This document shows, one piece after another, positions 45,385-53,593 of a stretch of DNA of 58,218 nucleotides (the first letter of the stretch is position 1; each line of letters begins with the position of its first letter). The notes under the pieces were generated by a model that worked only from the letters and a program-made list of their open reading frames with translations, was not told where the DNA came from and made no database searches. Made by a program: the position numbers and the translations under genes. Source of the DNA: a virus; the IMG/VR virus record IMGVR_UViG_3300025138_000046, positions 1 to 58,218 of that record. One strand, 5' to 3'.

Positions 45385-45753
45385 CTAAGCTTCCTTGTCG
45401 AGATCCCAAAGGATTCTTTTTTTTACATCTGGTAATTTTCGCATCCATTGATTTTGTCTAAATTCAACGTACCATTTAGCATTAGTGTTTTCCGCTTGAT
45501 AGAAAGCAATATTTGTAAATATGATCGGAACTAAAATTGATAAGTGAATAGCTATTGATGTTACTATGCTGTATTCAATCCAACCGATATAATATATAGC
45601 CACAAGACCAAAAAAGGCCGACCACATAACAAATAGAACTAGTGTAATATATGTTTGAAACGGCTTATCCGTAATAAATCTTAGTGGGTTATATCTATTA
45701 TCCATGACTGCTCGCCACGAATCAACTACCCAAAACGCAAATTTCTTTATCAT
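45385..45753 (-). CDS. Membrane protein inserted between genes 44 and 62
   Basis: A 122-residue protein with two to three transmembrane segments (FQTYITLVLFVMWSAFFGLVAIYYIGW and SIVTSIAIHLSILVPIIFTNIAF). The N-terminus MIKKFAFWVVDSWRAVMDNR and the end KWYVEFRQNQWMRKLPDVK are distinctive; I think similar proteins occur at this position in marine relatives. Function unknown. Coupled to gp44 by 4-nt overlap. Confidence 0.62.
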   Translation of the reverse strand: MIKKFAFWVVDSWRAVMDNRYNPLRFITDKPFQTYITLVLFVMWSAFFGLVAIYYIGWIEYSIVTSIAIHLSILVPIIFTNIAFYQAENTNAKWYVEFRQNQWMRKLPDVKKRILWDLDKEA

Positions 45754-46685
45754 TTAAATCGCACTCCTGCCATAACTTCGGTTAAACACGCAACCGTATT
45801 TAGTTCGTGATCTGCGACAAAGGAATTCTTGTATTGATAATCAGCAAGTATAAGCACTAACTGTGGTATACTTGAGGGATCAACATAGTCATTCATGTTG
45901 TCATAGACTTTACGATATATTGCCGCTGGCTCAGAATCAATGTTGTTACTTACCCATTGTCTCATGCCCTTAAAGTTTTTTTCCTTAAGATGTATCATAA
46001 GATCATTAAGGGAAACTTCAGATAAAGAAACAAGAATACCGGTATCGATAACGCCGCTACTTCCGTAGCGCTGTAGTTCATTAAGAACTTTACGCCAATC
46101 AGGCATATGTTTCATTATAAGTTCAGCAACAACTTTACGATCGTAATCAATATTTTCTTTATTTAGGATTACCTCGCATCGATGCAAAAAGTCACCACAT
46201 AGCGGTGCTGCATCTTTCTTTGAAACATTAAATTCAATTGTAGTACAACGAGAATGTAATGGATCAATGATCCTGTTTTTAAAATTGCATGTAAGAATAA
46301 ATCTGCAATTACCACTAAACTCTTCGATAAAACCACGTAATGCTGGTTGCGTCGATTGAGCATTTAAATAATCTGCCTCATCCAAGATGACTACTTTGTA
46401 GCCACCTTGAAGAGAAACAGAAGACGCAAATTGTTTAATCTTATTGCGTAGTGTATCAATACCAGATTCTTCGGATCCATTAATCAAAAGAAAATCTAGG
46501 TTAAGTTCATTACACAAAGCTTTCGCAACTGTAGTTTTACCTAAGCCGGCTGTTCCGGTAAGAAGCATATTGTGTAGGTCACCTCCTTTAACAATATCTT
46601 CAAAAGTCGTTTTAATATTTTTAGGTAATACACAATCTCGAATTTTTTGTGGACGATATTTTTCAACCCAAAGAAATTCTGACAT
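45750..46685 (-). CDS. 44: Clamp loader large subunit (T4 gp44)
   Basis: A 311-residue AAA+ clamp loader ATPase. Starts MSEFLWVEKYRPQKIRD (SD GGGAGGTAC), Walker A GTAGLGKTT (~43-51), Walker B VVILDEADYL (~99-108), sensor 1 FILTCNFKNRII with the Arg finger in HSRCTTIEF. T4 gp44 has 319 residues. Loads sliding clamp with gp62. Start chosen over 46700 because of the SD. Confidence 0.93.
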   Translation of the reverse strand: MSEFLWVEKYRPQKIRDCVLPKNIKTTFEDIVKGGDLHNMLLTGTAGLGKTTVAKALCNELNLDFLLINGSEESGIDTLRNKIKQFASSVSLQGGYKVVILDEADYLNAQSTQPALRGFIEEFSGNCRFILTCNFKNRIIDPLHSRCTTIEFNVSKKDAAPLCGDFLHRCEVILNKENIDYDRKVVAELIMKHMPDWRKVLNELQRYGSSGVIDTGILVSLSEVSLNDLMIHLKEKNFKGMRQWVSNNIDSEPAAIYRKVYDNMNDYVDPSSIPQLVLILADYQYKNSFVADHELNTVACLTEVMAGVRFK

Positions 46686-46942
46686 TATAGTACCTCCCAA
46701 CCAAGAACTGTTTCAACGCGAAAAGATCTCCACGCACTCTTATCAATAGACCATACGGCCAAGTGATCAGAATCCGGATTGACGCTTTCGATTACGGCTT
46801 TTACACCGTTAGCTTTTAAAACAACTGAGTTAAGAGTTGATGGCATGACTCGTATTTCATCCGAGTCAATTTTTTGAAAGGTAACTGTAACAGTTCCTTT
46901 TTTTAATGCTTCGATTAAACGAGCACATTCATTGCGATCCAT
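46685..46942 (-). CDS. Small conserved protein (VTVTFQKIDSDEIRVMPSTL family)
   Basis: An 85-residue protein: helical start MDRNECARLIEALKKGTVTV, then beta strands VTFQKIDSDEIRVMPSTLN. This resembles a small phage family remembered as DUF2693 (short, SH3-like) often near replication genes. The C-terminal HLAVWSIDKSAWRSFRVETVLGWEVL resembles a WYL-like end. Function unknown. Coupled to gp44. Confidence 0.6.
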   Translation of the reverse strand: MDRNECARLIEALKKGTVTVTFQKIDSDEIRVMPSTLNSVVLKANGVKAVIESVNPDSDHLAVWSIDKSAWRSFRVETVLGWEVL

Positions 46943-47008
46943 AATATATCCTTCATAATAAAATTAAATGTGTGGAGGAGCTACCTCCACGTTAAGCTAA
47001 TGGGTTGT

Positions 47009-47287
47009 TTAAGCTTCTTCGGCTTCAACAGTTTCCGGAAGATCAGCACCTGCTGGCACCATTCCTTCTGGAGTTTCTTTGCCTTGAGCTTCAGATGCAG
47101 CATTTAAAAATGCGACTGTTCTGTTTCTCAATCCCCCGATTGACTCCATTTCTGGACCTTCAAAACCACCTCTTTTAGAACAGATATCGATAATCTGTAC
47201 GAATGTTGAGATGTCTTGAAGTGAAAGCTGTGGAGCTTCCGCCTGTGTGCCTTCCTGTGGAAGGACTTTATCTTGTAGTTCAGTCAT
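47009..47287 (-). CDS. Conserved late protein (92 aa)
   Basis: A 92-residue acidic protein, MTELQDKVLPQEGTQAEAPQ then LSLQDISTFVQIIDICSKRGGFEGPEMESIGGLRNRTVAFLNAAS and an acidic tail. A pattern ISxxVxxIDxxxxRGxFxxxExxxIGxLxxxVxxFLxA recurs in marine T4-like phages; function unknown. It has its own late promoter (47391) and the covarying leader hairpin (47323), which suggests a virion or assembly role even though it is embedded in replication genes. SD AAAGGAGAAAC. Confidence 0.68.
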   Translation of the reverse strand: MTELQDKVLPQEGTQAEAPQLSLQDISTFVQIIDICSKRGGFEGPEMESIGGLRNRTVAFLNAASEAQGKETPEGMVPAGADLPETVEAEEA

Positions 47288-47322
47288 TTGTTTCTCCTTT
47301 GCAAAGTAGACTAATTATAAGA

Positions 47323-47342
47323 GACCCGGCCAATCCGGCATC
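47323..47342 (-). ncRNA. Leader hairpin element of the 47287 late transcript
   Basis: The minus-strand sequence GATGCCGGATTGGCCGGGTC contains CCGG-ATTGG-CCGG, a 4-bp stem with 5-nt loop. It differs from the 44458-44477 element by changes that keep the pairing. Confidence 0.6.
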
Positions 47343-47390
47343 TTCTTTTATTATCCTCATATTATAATGAGAATTTTTTCTGTGCATAGT

Positions 47391-47398
47391 TATTTATA
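47391..47398 (-). promoter_or_regulatory. Late promoter overlapping the gene 45 stop
   Basis: Minus strand TATAAATA covering the TAA of gene 45. About 100 nt of leader precede the 47287 start, containing the hairpin element and a second TATAAT-like site near 47360 that could be another promoter. Confidence 0.7.
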
Positions 47399-48059
47399 CA
47401 CCGAAACTTGATGATTTCTCTAAAGCGATAAAATAATCTAAAGGATTATCCGCATTTCTCCAGTTGGAGATAAGCCTAGATGAAATCGAAAGTTTGTAAT
47501 CGCCTTGAAGCATTTTTAAATTCGAAATGCTAAAGACATAATTGAATGTTTCAGTAGAGGTAGTACCTAGATCAATATCGAAGGTATTTGCTGTAGCGTC
47601 TTTGTCGTTAAACACAGATGCAACAACCGGTCCGCCCTGGCTACTAAAAGCTAATTCCGAATGGCCTAGCACGGCAGCTGCTTTTCGGATCTTATCTAAA
47701 TTATCAGCTGATAGATCTAAAACAACCTCGCATTCAGGCATATTGATATCTTTACTTGGTTGTGTAAGGATTTCAATTTCAGAATAGTAGTATTTAATCC
47801 TCTGAGATCCGTCAGCCATAGTGAGATGTTTATCACTAAAGTCTAATTCCGGACTGTCCATTAGATTGTATAAAGACAAAAATTCATTAAGATCGTATAC
47901 ACCGAAGTCGACTGGAAAGTCTTCCAGGATAGATGCACTTGCCATAATGGTTTTTGCTTCAGAAATAGTCTTTAGTTCCTTTCCAGGTTTAAAGACTAAA
48001 TTTGCGTTGATTCCTGAAAAGTTTTTCAGGATGTTAATAGTTTCACTTGAGATTTTCAT
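47394..48059 (-). CDS. 45: Sliding clamp (T4 gp45)
   Basis: A 221-residue processivity clamp. MKISSETINILKNFSGINANLVFKPG, SAKTIMASASILEDFPVDFGVYDLNEFLSLYNL and IKYYYSEIEILTQPSKDI are gp45 motifs, and length matches T4 gp45 (228). It tethers gp43 to DNA and, in T4, activates late transcription through gp33 and gp55. Driven by P12. Confidence 0.93.
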   Translation of the reverse strand: MKISSETINILKNFSGINANLVFKPGKELKTISEAKTIMASASILEDFPVDFGVYDLNEFLSLYNLMDSPELDFSDKHLTMADGSQRIKYYYSEIEILTQPSKDINMPECEVVLDLSADNLDKIRKAAAVLGHSELAFSSQGGPVVASVFNDKDATANTFDIDLGTTSTETFNYVFSISNLKMLQGDYKLSISSRLISNWRNADNPLDYFIALEKSSSFGV

Positions 48060-48086
48060 AATTTACCTTTTTAGATTGTTACCAGT

Positions 48087-48115
48087 ATTATAACATACTT
48101 TTAGATGTTTGTACA
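48087..48115 (-). promoter_or_regulatory. Early promoter P12 (gene 45)
   Basis: Minus strand: TGTACA, 17 bp, extended TGT, TATAAT; SD for gene 45 follows (AAAAAGGTAAATT). Confidence 0.83.
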
Positions 48116-48118
48116 TAG

Positions 48119-48403
48119 TTATTTTGAATTTGATCGATCGTGCTCGTATAGCGCAAGCAATCCATAATGTAAGACTTTCATAAGATCTTTTCTATGATCA
48201 TCTGAACTTCCTTTCTTACCATACCTAGCATTGTACTTGTCAACATTACCTAGGAAAAATCCTAGGCCATGTCCACGATCAATAATAACTTCAGAAGATT
48301 GCAATCCTCCTTGGCCATAATGCTGATTATATGTAGAATCAATATACGTTTGGAACTCTTTAATAAGAGCTCCTTCGTTAAATTTATAATTAGGCTGTTT
48401 CAT
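48119..48403 (-). CDS. DUF3310-type phage protein
   Basis: A 94-residue protein from ATG 48403 (SD GAGGAGGAAT). MKQPNYKFNEGALIKEFQTY, then QSSEVIIDRGHGLGFFLGNVDKYNARYGKK and HRKDLMKVLHYGLLALYEHD match DUF3310 phage proteins, sometimes annotated as nucleotide kinase-like without firm activity. Overlaps the end of the AAA+ gene by 14 nt. Confidence 0.72.
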   Translation of the reverse strand: MKQPNYKFNEGALIKEFQTYIDSTYNQHYGQGGLQSSEVIIDRGHGLGFFLGNVDKYNARYGKKGSSDDHRKDLMKVLHYGLLALYEHDRSNSK

Positions 48404-49529
48404 ATTCCTCCTCGTTAGCAGCTTCGCCGTCAGCAAGGATTACACCCGCGTCAACTTTGCTGTAGAGATCTAAGAAAGCAGACTTTGTATCTTCGTCAAA
48501 TCTTGCGATACATAAATCAATTGCTTTAGCTCTATTCTTAAAGATTGAGAACGTTTGTGCTATATGACACAACCTTCTTGTTGAAATAACTTCGTCAACA
48601 CCTTCATCATAAAACGTCTTTCTGATAATATCTGCCCATGTAACTAGCTTTTCGACGAAGTCAGTATCTTCTGTACCGAACTTAGTCATATGGTTATTAA
48701 GTATTTTCGTTTCTACAGAAGGAGACGGGAACTTCTGATCAATAGCAACTGTGAACCTTTCTAAGAAAGCCTCATCGATGATTGAAGCAGCAGTAAACCT
48801 GCCATCTTCAGAACCCTTACCTTTCGTATTAGCCGTAGCTATAACATTGAAGCCAGGCGCAGGAGATATTGTTTCACCAGTTTTCTTAACGAGAACAGGT
48901 TTACCTTCAAGTATACCTTGAAGACACATAATTTTATTTGTAGCTCTATCAATTTCGTCGAGCAATAAGATTGCACCGTTTTCCATTGCTTTAAGAACAG
49001 GACCTTTAGAGAATACTGTTTCTCCATTAATAAGCCTGAAACCTCCAAGCAAATCATCTTCGTCTGTTTCTGGATTAATTTGAACACGTATGAACTCCCT
49101 ATTAAGTTTTGAACATGCTTGCTCTACCATAAACGTTTTACCGTTACCAGATAAACCTGATACGTAAACAGGATAGAACATTTCTGATTTGATCATTTTG
49201 ACAACATCAGCAAATGCTCCCCACGGAACAAATGTAGGATCCGCCTTTGCGAACGTTTTTTCTTGATTAACAATTGATTGCATTCTAACCGCTGCGCCAA
49301 TATCGACTACTGTATTATCAATTTCGATATTCTTTAAAAACAGACCTAAGTCATAGGTACCGATTTTAATTCTGTTATCTGTAGTAAGCAAAGGATAAAA
49401 GTCCTTGCCAGTGTAGCCCATAGCTCGAGCCGTTGTTTCTATAACATTCTTCCTGAATGCAGTCTGATCTGGGTAATTTTTGGCCAGTTCTTTTAATAGA
49501 TTTGTTGTTGAGATTTTCATGTCTTTCAT
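48390..49529 (-). CDS. AAA+ ATPase, MoxR/CobS-like
   Basis: A 379-residue AAA+ protein. Walker A is GLSGNGKT (residues 125-132), Walker B ILLLDEID (187-194), then IATANTKGKGSEDGRF (sensor 1) and FLERFTVAI (Arg finger). This is the MoxR/CobS branch annotated as cobS in marine phages, likely unrelated to cobalamin synthesis here. It pairs with the adjacent vWA protein, as MoxR-vWA systems remodel proteins or insert metals. SD AAGGA 10 nt before ATG 49529. Confidence 0.8.
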   Translation of the reverse strand: MKDMKISTTNLLKELAKNYPDQTAFRKNVIETTARAMGYTGKDFYPLLTTDNRIKIGTYDLGLFLKNIEIDNTVVDIGAAVRMQSIVNQEKTFAKADPTFVPWGAFADVVKMIKSEMFYPVYVSGLSGNGKTFMVEQACSKLNREFIRVQINPETDEDDLLGGFRLINGETVFSKGPVLKAMENGAILLLDEIDRATNKIMCLQGILEGKPVLVKKTGETISPAPGFNVIATANTKGKGSEDGRFTAASIIDEAFLERFTVAIDQKFPSPSVETKILNNHMTKFGTEDTDFVEKLVTWADIIRKTFYDEGVDEVISTRRLCHIAQTFSIFKNRAKAIDLCIARFDEDTKSAFLDLYSKVDAGVILADGEAANEEEYETA

Positions 49530-49563
49530 AATATAATTTTCCTTATCAATTGTTTATGTGTAT

Positions 49564-49592
49564 ATTATACCACAGTTGAGGGTGTTTGTACA
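49564..49592 (-). promoter_or_regulatory. Early promoter P13
   Basis: Minus strand: TGTACA, 17 bp, extended TGG, TATAAT, with A-tracts upstream (GAAAAAAACTG). Drives the AAA+ and DUF3310 genes. Confidence 0.85.
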
Positions 49593-49649
49593 CAGTTTTT
49601 TTCATTTATTTTCACTTTTTTTGACCATGTCTTTAAATACGGTCATATC

Positions 49650-51755
49650 TTACGCTACTATCCTCCCAAACGTAGTCATAAGAACTTTGTTTTGTTTCTT
49701 ACTTTTTGAGTATTTTTTAAACGCAGTAGCCATTTGATTTTTTGTTTGATCAGAGCTAACTCCAAATTCGTCTTCTTCAGCTGAAAGATTATTTCCGCCT
49801 TTAACTAAGTAAAATTCAGTATAACCTAATACATCTTTTTTAACAACGCATTTATTTTTTCTATATTCTTTCGAAGCTTCGTGTCTAGCTTCTGATCTGT
49901 AGTCGCCATTTATTTCATCTATTTTAAAATTAAATGCTCTGTTGTCATCAGCCATAAAGAATCCAATGCAGTTAGTATTGTATCTAGATCTAATATTTTC
50001 TAAGAGGCTTTTTGTCACATTTCTGTTACTTGGAGCCGCTAGTAGTTTACCGTCAACCATGAGATTAACTCCTCTATAAGAACCTCGGTTGTCGAATTTG
50101 TTATCACGTATGCTACTATCTGAATACGCGTGAAGAGGATTAGAGTCTCCGTCAGAGAAGACCACGAGATTCATCTTTTCAATTTGATGCTTAATCTTAA
50201 ATGATTTAACTAAATGTGTTGCTACAATGAGAGCTTGATGCAAAGGCGTTGATCCAAACTCTTCAGATGAACCAATTACTGCTCTAGAAGACCAGGTGGA
50301 CATAACAGCTCTAGCATGAAGAGCTTTTAATGATTCATCAAAATCTGATTTCTTTAGCTTCGAAGATGTTAATAAAGGCATAGACAAATCATCTAAATCG
50401 ATATCGCCATCAAATAATAATCCTTGGTTTCTTAAGTCGTAAGAATTTAGATTTTTGTTTCCAGTAGTAAATGCGTATACATCAAAAGGAATATTAACTT
50501 GCTTACAAAACAACACTAAATGTATTAGCTGCTCTAAGACTTTAGGCAACGAATCATACATTGATCCTGAGTAGTCTATAAGCATAATCATTCCATGGCT
50601 TTGTGCGTCATGTAACCTAGTAGTTTGTTTGAATATATCTTCGTTAGTTTTATAAGAAAAAAGCTTATTGACGTCAATCACACCGGTTTTTGCTGTCGTA
50701 GCTTTTGCCCACTGCGTTGCAGCCTTTCTCATTTCGAACTCTTTAACCGCAACTCCAACACTTCTCTTAACACCTTTGATATAAGCAGAATAAGCTAGAT
50801 TAGCATTATTAAGTTCTTCGATTTGTTCTTCATGTAAGTATTGAATTCTAGAATCTCTCTCGAGCTTAAGATCTTTATAATCAACTATTACCCTTTTTCT
50901 AATTTCTTTATTAATATCTGAGACAGTGAGAGTCTGTGTTCCATAATCGTCAACATCTAAGAGTGATTCTTCATTCTTTCTAAACGCATCATCGGTTAAG
51001 GAAGTATTTCCATCGTGTCCGTTAGAAGCGGAAGTTGTTTCTCCGTCTTCTTCTAATTCTTCTTCTTCGTCTTGTTGAGATGGTGAAGGAGCATTATCGT
51101 CTTGTGCGCTTGATTCGTCAGAATCATCGTTTGAGCTCGATGTATCTCCTTCTTGTTGTTCTTGGTTTTCATCAGTATCTGGAATATCTTCTTCTTCTTT
51201 ATCTTCTTCGAACTGCTTATCATAAGCTACAATGTCTTTAACTAATTGTAAAACTTCAGGAAAGTCTTCAGTAGTCATTGCTCTATCCATAAAGACTTGT
51301 TCTTCGTCATTAAAGTCAAGTTCTACGTGAGCTCCGACTTTAGCTTGCAAATTAATTTTATCTATTATTCTAAGTTCTGTAAAATCTAGATCGTCAGTTC
51401 CAAAAAAGTTATCGTCAAAAAGCTTTCCATAAGCTCTTGAGAAAGGACCGACGAGTCCTGGATATGTGTTTTTGACTACCCTTTCAATCCTTGCATCTTC
51501 AATAACATTGATGTAAGATCTTGGGCAACCTTGTAATTTTTCTGGACTATCGTGCCAGCCTTCATATGGAGTTGCAAGTGCATGACCAACTTCGTGGCCG
51601 ACAAATAGGTCGTAAATGTCTTTACCCATATCTTTCCATAAAGGTAAACCAAGGACACGATTCTTAATATCGAACCATGGGGTCTTGTAATTACCATGTC
51701 TTATGGAAATGTTTTCTTTTGCCAGTAACTTGGGCAGACTTGAATTGTTGTACAT
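49650..51755 (-). CDS. vWA-domain protein with N-terminal HExxH metallopeptidase-like motif
   Basis: A 701-residue protein. The N-terminal region has FVGHEVGHALATP (His54-Glu55...His58, a zinc metallopeptidase HExxH motif) and NVIEDARIE (candidate third ligand Glu86). An acidic, Ser/Glu-rich linker spans ~180-250. The C-terminal half is a von Willebrand A domain with MIDAS motif MLIDYSGSM (Asp394, Ser396, Ser398) and a later LVVFSDGDSNP. It resembles CobT-like partners of MoxR/CobS ATPases. The HExxH part suggests a metalloprotease; substrate unknown. First gene behind P14. Confidence 0.75.
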   Translation of the reverse strand: MYNNSSLPKLLAKENISIRHGNYKTPWFDIKNRVLGLPLWKDMGKDIYDLFVGHEVGHALATPYEGWHDSPEKLQGCPRSYINVIEDARIERVVKNTYPGLVGPFSRAYGKLFDDNFFGTDDLDFTELRIIDKINLQAKVGAHVELDFNDEEQVFMDRAMTTEDFPEVLQLVKDIVAYDKQFEEDKEEEDIPDTDENQEQQEGDTSSSNDDSDESSAQDDNAPSPSQQDEEEELEEDGETTSASNGHDGNTSLTDDAFRKNEESLLDVDDYGTQTLTVSDINKEIRKRVIVDYKDLKLERDSRIQYLHEEQIEELNNANLAYSAYIKGVKRSVGVAVKEFEMRKAATQWAKATTAKTGVIDVNKLFSYKTNEDIFKQTTRLHDAQSHGMIMLIDYSGSMYDSLPKVLEQLIHLVLFCKQVNIPFDVYAFTTGNKNLNSYDLRNQGLLFDGDIDLDDLSMPLLTSSKLKKSDFDESLKALHARAVMSTWSSRAVIGSSEEFGSTPLHQALIVATHLVKSFKIKHQIEKMNLVVFSDGDSNPLHAYSDSSIRDNKFDNRGSYRGVNLMVDGKLLAAPSNRNVTKSLLENIRSRYNTNCIGFFMADDNRAFNFKIDEINGDYRSEARHEASKEYRKNKCVVKKDVLGYTEFYLVKGGNNLSAEEDEFGVSSDQTKNQMATAFKKYSKSKKQNKVLMTTFGRIVA

Positions 51756-51762
51756 ATTAACT

Positions 51763-51863
51763 CCTTATCTTTAATATGGTACCATTATACCACGATTTAG
51801 AGGCCTTGTACACCTTTTTTTAAAAAAAAGTATACTATTTTTATATCTATTTTTTATATGTAT
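51763..51863. repeat. Direct repeat copy B (extended promoter region)
   Basis: About 100 bp matching 27896-27996 (roughly 87% by eye), carrying promoter P14, the palindrome ATGGTACCAT at the -10/+1 junction and the A-tract. Confidence 0.75.
51784..51812 (-). promoter_or_regulatory. Early promoter P14
   Basis: Minus strand: TGTACA, 17 bp, extended TGG, TATAAT, in repeat copy B, driving the vWA gene. Confidence 0.85.
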
Positions 51864-51877
51864 TTAGCTTTTTATAA

Positions 51878-53593
51878 CTATTTGATCTTTGAAAAGTTGC
51901 GTTCTTTGATGAATTCTATCTTAGATCTAAACTTGTTTTCTAGGATATCTCCCTTGTGTGATATAATAAACACATTAGTTCCGTCTTCAAGGGTGTTTAA
52001 AATCTTTGTTAGATTATCGATACCATCATGATCTAATGAAGAATCAAAGGTTTCATCTAGCACTAGCAAGTTAGTCGATGCAGAGTTTTTCATTTTTGCG
52101 ATTTGTCTCCAGGTGAATAGTAAAGATAAATCAATTCTTTGTTTTTCGCCTTCACTAAATGACGCATAATTAAATGCATCGCGATGTCTAGATCTAATAG
52201 TCTCATTAAAGCTTTCATCTAAGTGAAATGCAACAAAGAAATCTAAAACCTGTAAGTATTGATTAATAAGTCTATTCATGACTGGAAGATATTGCTTAAT
52301 GACCTTAGTCTTTATTCCAGTATCTTTTAGCATTTCTCCGATAACTTCGTTGTATGTTCTTTCTTCAACGTATTGTAGTTTCTTTTCAGTGACGATATCT
52401 TTGTTATCTCTTAGATCGTTTAATTCGATTTTAGCAGCCTTTATATCTCCAGAAGATTGCAATAATGAACTAATTTCTTTTTGTATCTTTTCGATTTCTT
52501 TTTGTATTAGATTAATTTTATCGTTATTTGAATTAATGTTTCGTTGCCTATCCAACAAATCTTTCATATTGCCTTGGCATTCTTTAAGAAGTATTGCATT
52601 AGTATCGCACTCGATTGCAATATCAGACATACCTTTTTGTATGTCAGCAGCTGCCTTTTTAATTTTAGTCAATTTAGTTTCTTTAATACTAACATCTATA
52701 TCTTGATCGCATGTAGGACAACGCTCATTATCTTCAAAAAACTTAGCTTCATTAACTAAATCTTTTATTTTAGATTTAAAAACCATATCTCGTGATTTTA
52801 TATCGGAAGTTTTCTCAGAAAGTTCATCGTGCTTTAAAGTTTCAATGTCAGTTAGCGCGGTGAGGTTTTTACCTAATATATGAGATTCTGATACTAATGT
52901 CTTAACGTCTTTTTCATAATCCGTAATAGACTCTTCTTTAGATGTTATCATGTCTTTATTGATAGCTTGTAAGTCTTTGACATACTTCGATTGAGTGTCC
53001 ATCTTCGCTTTATATAGATCTAGCGAATGATTAATTTCGCTTAGTTCTTCTTTAATCTTAGAATTGCGCTCTTTCAACAATGTATTCATTTTACTAAAAA
53101 TATTAATATCTAGTAAGTCTTCTATAACAGATCTGCGGGACCATGCTGGCAATTGCATAAATGGAATAAACGAACTACTACCTAGAACTACTACTTGGTG
53201 AAACGATTTATGATTTAATTTAAGTATATTCTGTTCTAAGAACTTCTGATAATCTCTAGCATTAGATGCTTGATTAATCATATTACCGTTCTGCCATATC
53301 TCGAATTTATTAGGTTTAATGCCTCGCAAAATTTTAAATTCCGAATTTCCTATGTTGAACTCAACTTCAACTATAGTGCCTTTCTTATTAATGCTATTGA
53401 TCAATTGATCCTTTTTAATATCTCTATGAGGCTTGCCGAATAGGCCGAATGAAAGAGCATCTAGCATTGTAGATTTTCCTGCACCGTTAGAGCCGACAAT
53501 AAGCGTCGACGGAGTTTTATCTAATTGTATTTTTATTGTGTCATTTCCGGTCGAAAGAAAATTCTTCCATGAGACCGATTTAAAATATATCAT
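51878..53593 (-). CDS. 46: Recombination nuclease subunit (T4 gp46, Rad50/SbcC-like)
   Basis: A 571-residue SMC-like ATPase. Walker A is VGSNGAGKSTMLDALSFGLFG (~33-53), a CPTCDQDI zinc hook (~291-298) divides two coiled coils, and the C-terminal part has the signature FSEGEKQRIDLSLLF (~472-486) and Walker B NLLVLDETFDSSLD (~513-526). It forms the gp46/gp47 complex that resects DNA ends. T4 gp46 is 560 residues. Coupled to gp47 by 4 nt. Confidence 0.94.
   Translation of the reverse strand: MIYFKSVSWKNFLSTGNDTIKIQLDKTPSTLIVGSNGAGKSTMLDALSFGLFGKPHRDIKKDQLINSINKKGTIVEVEFNIGNSEFKILRGIKPNKFEIWQNGNMINQASNARDYQKFLEQNILKLNHKSFHQVVVLGSSSFIPFMQLPAWSRRSVIEDLLDINIFSKMNTLLKERNSKIKEELSEINHSLDLYKAKMDTQSKYVKDLQAINKDMITSKEESITDYEKDVKTLVSESHILGKNLTALTDIETLKHDELSEKTSDIKSRDMVFKSKIKDLVNEAKFFEDNERCPTCDQDIDVSIKETKLTKIKKAAADIQKGMSDIAIECDTNAILLKECQGNMKDLLDRQRNINSNNDKINLIQKEIEKIQKEISSLLQSSGDIKAAKIELNDLRDNKDIVTEKKLQYVEERTYNEVIGEMLKDTGIKTKVIKQYLPVMNRLINQYLQVLDFFVAFHLDESFNETIRSRHRDAFNYASFSEGEKQRIDLSLLFTWRQIAKMKNSASTNLLVLDETFDSSLDHDGIDNLTKILNTLEDGTNVFIISHKGDILENKFRSKIEFIKERNFSKIK

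Noticed and set aside
48390-49529. Cobalamin biosynthesis (CobS/CobT) as function for the AAA+/vWA pair
   Set aside because: No other cobalamin genes and the vWA partner carries HExxH; MoxR-vWA type protein remodelling is more likely.
52278-52706. Plus-strand ORF of 142 codons opposite gene 46
   Set aside because: Opposite the coiled-coil of gp46; biased codon composition explains the open frame.
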